A DNA stretch of 64,000 bases from assembly GCF_001657475.1 (NCBI RefSeq), contig NZ_LXEY01000018.1:62001-126000 (forward strand), given 5' to 3'. Under the pieces are notes generated by a model. It was not told the origin of the DNA. It saw only the letters and a program-made list of their open reading frames with translations, and did no database searches. The position numbers were made by a program, and so were the translations under genes. Below are positions 61,149-64,000 of this stretch, piece by piece. Within the stretch, counting starts at the first letter, position 1, and each line of letters opens with the position of its first letter. The DNA is from Enteractinococcus helveticum. GTDB taxonomy: Bacteria > Actinomycetota > Actinomycetes > Actinomycetales > Micrococcaceae.

Positions 61149-62627
61149 ATGACAAGCACAGGTTCACAAACTGCCGCGCATCTGGCAGCACATGACAAAG
61201 ATGCTGGCCAGATCCTCACACTTGAAGTAGGCGCCATGGCCCACGGCGGGCATTGTGTCGCTCGCTATGATGGTCGAGTCGTTTTTGTACGTCATGCGAT
61301 CCCAGGTGAAATCGTCAATGCGGCAGTCACGGCAGGGGGAGACGACGCCCGGTTCTGGCGTGCGGATACTGTGTCAGTCGTTCGGCCTTCCGAATTTCGT
61401 CGTTCACACCAGTGGAAGCTCGCGGATTCCATCCGTGCCCACGCTTCCGGCCGCTTCCCAGTTGGGGGAGCGGAATTTGGCCACATTACGTTAGAGCACC
61501 AGCGCCGTCTCAAAGCGCAAGTATTCCGTGACACCATGACCCGCATTGGCAAGCTCAATGTGGAAGCCGCAGTTGTCGGTATTACCGAAGACGAACCCAC
61601 TGGATTGCACTGGCGGACGCGCAATGCTTTCTCAGTAACCTCCACAGGCCGGTTAGCAATGAATGTGCATCGTTCGGCCACAGTCGTCCCGGTACGCAAT
61701 ATTCCGCTGGGCGTTCGTCAACTTGATGCCCTGCAGCTGTGGGACATTGATTTCACAGGTGCTGCGCGTGTCGAAGTCGCCACGCCTGCTCACGGTGAAG
61801 AAGTCCTCGTGGTGGTCTTCCCGCTGGAGGCTGTTGCAGCAAATAAAAAGCAACTCGAGCAGCATATTGCCCAGTGGCGTAAGCGCATGATCCACCTTCC
61901 ATCCAAGGTCTCGGTGGTTGTCGGCCTGCGCGGTAAGCAATTTGGGCCACTGGAAATGGTGCGACTACGCGGTCGAACCTGGTTGACCGAGGTTGTTGAA
62001 ACACAAGGGTTCGGAACCCACACATTTCGGGTATCCGGTGATGGTTTCTGGCAGGTACACCGCGATGCCCCATCAACGCTGGTCGAAGCTGTCATGGACG
62101 CGTTGGATCCACAACCAAGTCAAGTCATAGCGGATTTATACGCCGGTGCTGGACTATTCTCGAAGTTCCTTGCCGAGTCAGTTGGCAATGACGGTGTCGT
62201 ACTGTCTGTTGAGGCTTCTCCTGGTGCTTCGCGTGATGCGCGGAAGAACCTGCACGACCAGAAGCAAGCTTATGTGATCAATGGTCTCACCGATCGCATC
62301 ATTGGGTCTTGGCTGCAGCGCCCGAAGGCTGCGATGGCCAATGGTGGACTCGACGGTCGTCGAGTCGATGCCGTGGTCCTTGATCCACCGCGGGCAGGTG
62401 CAGGTCGAGCCACGATTACGAGAATTCATCAACTCGCTGCTGAAAAGATCGTTTATGTCTCGTGTGACCCCGCATCGTTTGCGCGTGACACGAAATGGCT
62501 TGTCGAACACGGGTGGGAAATTGAAGACAGTACGATTTACGACCTGTTCCCAGACACCTATCACATGGAGACGGTGACCACTTTTCGGCCATCGGCTACA
62601 TTGAGACAATCGCGCGACCTCGGCTAA
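61149..62627 (+). CDS. TrmA/RlmD-family RNA 5-methyluridine methyltransferase
   Basis: 492 residues. N-terminal TRAM RNA-binding domain (LEVGAMAHGGHCVARYDGR), then a class I methyltransferase: SAM motif DLYAGAGLFSKFLAE, VVLDPPRAGAGRA, and YVSCDPASFARD with the catalytic Cys nucleophile. No obvious CxxxxxCxxC iron-sulfur set is present near the N terminus. The RNA target (tRNA U54 or 23S rRNA) cannot be decided. It lies directly before acnA, as in Micrococcaceae and mycobacteria-like orders. Confidence 0.88.
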   Translation: MTSTGSQTAAHLAAHDKDAGQILTLEVGAMAHGGHCVARYDGRVVFVRHAIPGEIVNAAVTAGGDDARFWRADTVSVVRPSEFRRSHQWKLADSIRAHASGRFPVGGAEFGHITLEHQRRLKAQVFRDTMTRIGKLNVEAAVVGITEDEPTGLHWRTRNAFSVTSTGRLAMNVHRSATVVPVRNIPLGVRQLDALQLWDIDFTGAARVEVATPAHGEEVLVVVFPLEAVAANKKQLEQHIAQWRKRMIHLPSKVSVVVGLRGKQFGPLEMVRLRGRTWLTEVVETQGFGTHTFRVSGDGFWQVHRDAPSTLVEAVMDALDPQPSQVIADLYAGAGLFSKFLAESVGNDGVVLSVEASPGASRDARKNLHDQKQAYVINGLTDRIIGSWLQRPKAAMANGGLDGRRVDAVVLDPPRAGAGRATITRIHQLAAEKIVYVSCDPASFARDTKWLVEHGWEIEDSTIYDLFPDTYHMETVTTFRPSATLRQSRDLG

Positions 62628-62786
62628 GTCGCGTTAGAATAAAAGCCACACCGCCCACGCATGCTGTGACCGGGCTGGGCGGTTCGCACCGGCAGTGCCC
62701 CTGACGTGTCATTTGCATGCGTTGCGCGACACAGCTTACACAGGACAAAGAATCGCCCCTCGTGGGCGGGAAAAGAGGAGTCCACT
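62628..62786 (+). promoter_or_regulatory. acnA upstream region with two hairpins
   Basis: A 159-nt gap. TAGAAT (62635-62640) is a possible -10, without a clear -35. ACCGCCCA (62650-62657) pairs with TGGGCGGT (62676-62683), and CGCCC (62754-62758) with GGGCG (62764-62768) just ahead of the GAGGAG ribosome site. The first may be the methyltransferase terminator. Confidence 0.45.
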
Positions 62787-64000
62787 GTGACTACAGTTGA
62801 TAGCTTCGGTTCCAAAGGCGTCTTGGACGTCGATGGTGCTGAGTACGAAATTTTTCGACTCAATAAAGTCGAAGGTTCTGAGAAACTTCCGTTCTCGCTG
62901 AAAGTTTTGCTTGAGAACCTGCTCCGCACAGAAGATGGTGAGAACATCACCAAGGAGCAGATTGAGTCTCTGGCCAAATGGGACCCGTCGGCTCAGCCAA
63001 ACACCGAAATCCAGTTCACTCCGGCCCGCGTGCTCATGCAGGACTTCACCGGTGTGCCCTGTGTTGTCGACTTGGCCACCATGCGCGAAGCCATTGTAGA
63101 TCTGGGTGGTGACGCTGAACTCGTCAATCCACTAGCACCGGCGGAACTCGTCATTGACCACTCGGTTCAAATTGACCATTTCGGTACCCCAGATGCCGTT
63201 GAGCGCAACGTCGAAATCGAATACCAACGCAACGGCGAACGCTACCAGTTCCTGCGCTGGGGCCAGACCGCATTTGACGACTTCAAAGTTGTTCCTCCTG
63301 GCATGGGTATTGTTCACCAGGTCAACATCGAATACTTGGCACGCACCGTCATGACTCGCGAAGTCGACGGCGTCCTGCGCGCCTACCCAGATACCTGTGT
63401 TGGTACTGACTCCCACACCACCATGGTCAACGGTCTCGGTGTTCTCGGCTGGGGCGTTGGCGGGATTGAAGCTGAAGCAGCAATGCTCGGCCAGCCAGTC
63501 TCGATGCTGGTACCGCGCGTTGTCGGTTTCAAACTGACTGGCGAAATCCCAGCAGGTGCCACCGCTACCGATGTGGTCCTGACCATCACCGAATTGCTGC
63601 GTGAACATGGCGTCGTCGGCAAATTCGTTGAGTTCTACGGCGAAGGTGTCACCTCGGTGCCCCTGGCAAACCGCGCGACCATCGGAAACATGTCGCCAGA
63701 ATTCGGCTCGACCGCTGCGATGTTCCCGATCGACCAGGTTACACTCGACTACCTGCGCCTGACCGGTCGTTCTGAAGAAGACATTCGCCTGGTTGAGGCC
63801 TACACCAAGGAACAGGGCCTGTGGCACGATCCGTCCAAGGAGATCGAATTCTCGGAATACATGGAACTGGATCTGTCCACCGTCGTCCCATCCATCTCGG
63901 GACCACGTCGTCCCCAGGATCGCATCATCCTGGACGACTCTAAAGACCAGTTCCGCAAAGACATCCACGATTTCGCAGACACCGATGAGGCCGGCAAGGG
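62787..64000 (+). CDS. acnA: Aconitate hydratase A (3' end outside window)
   Basis: Isomerises citrate to isocitrate in the TCA cycle. GTG 62787 follows GAGGAG; the frame stays open to the window end (404 codons). Visible AcnA features are [29 protein letters not shown] and [34 protein letters not shown] in part, with its first iron-sulfur-associated region. The remaining Fe-S cysteines and the swivelling domain lie beyond the window. Confidence 0.96.
   Translation, partial: MTTVDSFGSKGVLDVDGAEYEIFRLNKVEGSEKLPFSLKVLLENLLRTEDGENITKEQIESLAKWDPSAQPNTEIQFTPARVLMQDFTGVPCVVDLATMREAIVDLGGDAELVNPLAPAELVIDHSVQIDHFGTPDAVERNVEIEYQRNGERYQFLRWGQTAFDDFKVVPPGMGIVHQVNIEYLARTVMTREVDGVLRAYPDTCVGTDSHTTMVNGLGVLGWGVGGIEAEAAMLGQPVSMLVPRVVGFKLTGEIPAGATATDVVLTITELLREHGVVGKFVEFYGEGVTSVPLANRATIGNMSPEFGSTAAMFPIDQVTLDYLRLTGRSEEDIRLVEAYTKEQGLWHDPSKEIEFSEYMELDLSTVVPSISGPRRPQDRIILDDSKDQFRKDIHDFADTDEAGK

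Noticed and set aside
60961-61152. 63-codon ORF between DUF3159 and the methyltransferase
   Set aside because: It overlaps the end of DUF3159, lacks a ribosome site and has no recognisable features.
1-64000. Search for tRNA, rRNA, IS elements, prophage and CRISPR arrays
   Set aside because: By eye I found no cloverleaf, no transposase-like ORF with flanking repeats, no phage genes and no regularly spaced repeats. A small RNA could be missed without computation.

Overview
The window looks like the core chromosome of a Gram-positive actinobacterium of the order Micrococcales, most likely family Micrococcaceae. The evidence is the set of actinobacterial marker families (DivIVA tail, SepH, DUF3093, DUF3159, DUF3710, DUF4191, DUF4192, DUF4193, DUF5998, DUF7455, PAC2), glnE beside a GlnA2-type glutamine synthetase, a fused CydDC transporter, and an OleB-OleC fusion of the kind known from Micrococcus luteus. 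Base composition looks only moderately GC-rich for the group, but I did not compute it. The genus is a guess (a Yaniella, Enteractinococcus or Auritidibacter-like lineage).

Layout. 0-6 kb: divIVA end, lspA, rluD-like, dnaE, nrdR. 6-13 kb: map, a SPOR protein, panB, glnA2-glnE and a luciferase-like monooxygenase. 13.6-17.3 kb: riboflavin operon ribD-ribE-ribBA-ribH behind an FMN riboswitch. 17.3-19 kb: a spermidine-synthase-like protein and a decayed serine hydrolase. 19-23.5 kb: glnA1, RDD, DUF4191 and a membrane Ser/Thr kinase. 23.5-29 kb: a 4-TM protein, sucB, lpdA, pepA. 29-36 kb: PAC2, DUF4192, the principal sigma factor, DUF7455, parE. 36-41 kb: olefin operon oleA-oleBC-oleD. 41-49 kb: an M56 peptidase/BlaI pair divergent from cydA-cydB-cydDC. 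49-57.5 kb: parC, a GNAT/acyl-CoA synthetase fusion, DUF5998, a phosphodiesterase, sepH. 57.8-64 kb: DUF4193, DUF3093, dut, DUF3710, DUF3159, an RNA methyltransferase and the start of acnA.

How the parts fit. Two glutamine synthetases and the adenylyltransferase GlnE control nitrogen assimilation, and only GlnA1 shows the classical adenylylation site. The riboflavin operon makes FMN/FAD and is FMN-sensed. sucB, lpdA and acnA serve the TCA cycle, and cydABDC gives a high-affinity terminal oxidase. The Ole enzymes should join two acyl chains into long-chain olefins.

Most of the window is conserved housekeeping DNA. I see no IS element, prophage, CRISPR array, rRNA or tRNA. The most interesting signals are: a pair of BlaI-type palindromes lying between blaI-M56 and the cytochrome bd operon; the complete Ole pathway with its fusion protein; two genes (M56 peptidase and cydDC) that appear to need a CTG start; NrdR boxes in the nrdR promoter; a non-RD receptor-like kinase placed where lipoate genes are often found in relatives; and a palindrome-rich gap upstream of parE. 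None is a clearly new system, but the BlaI/M56-cytochrome bd arrangement is the best candidate for undescribed regulation.
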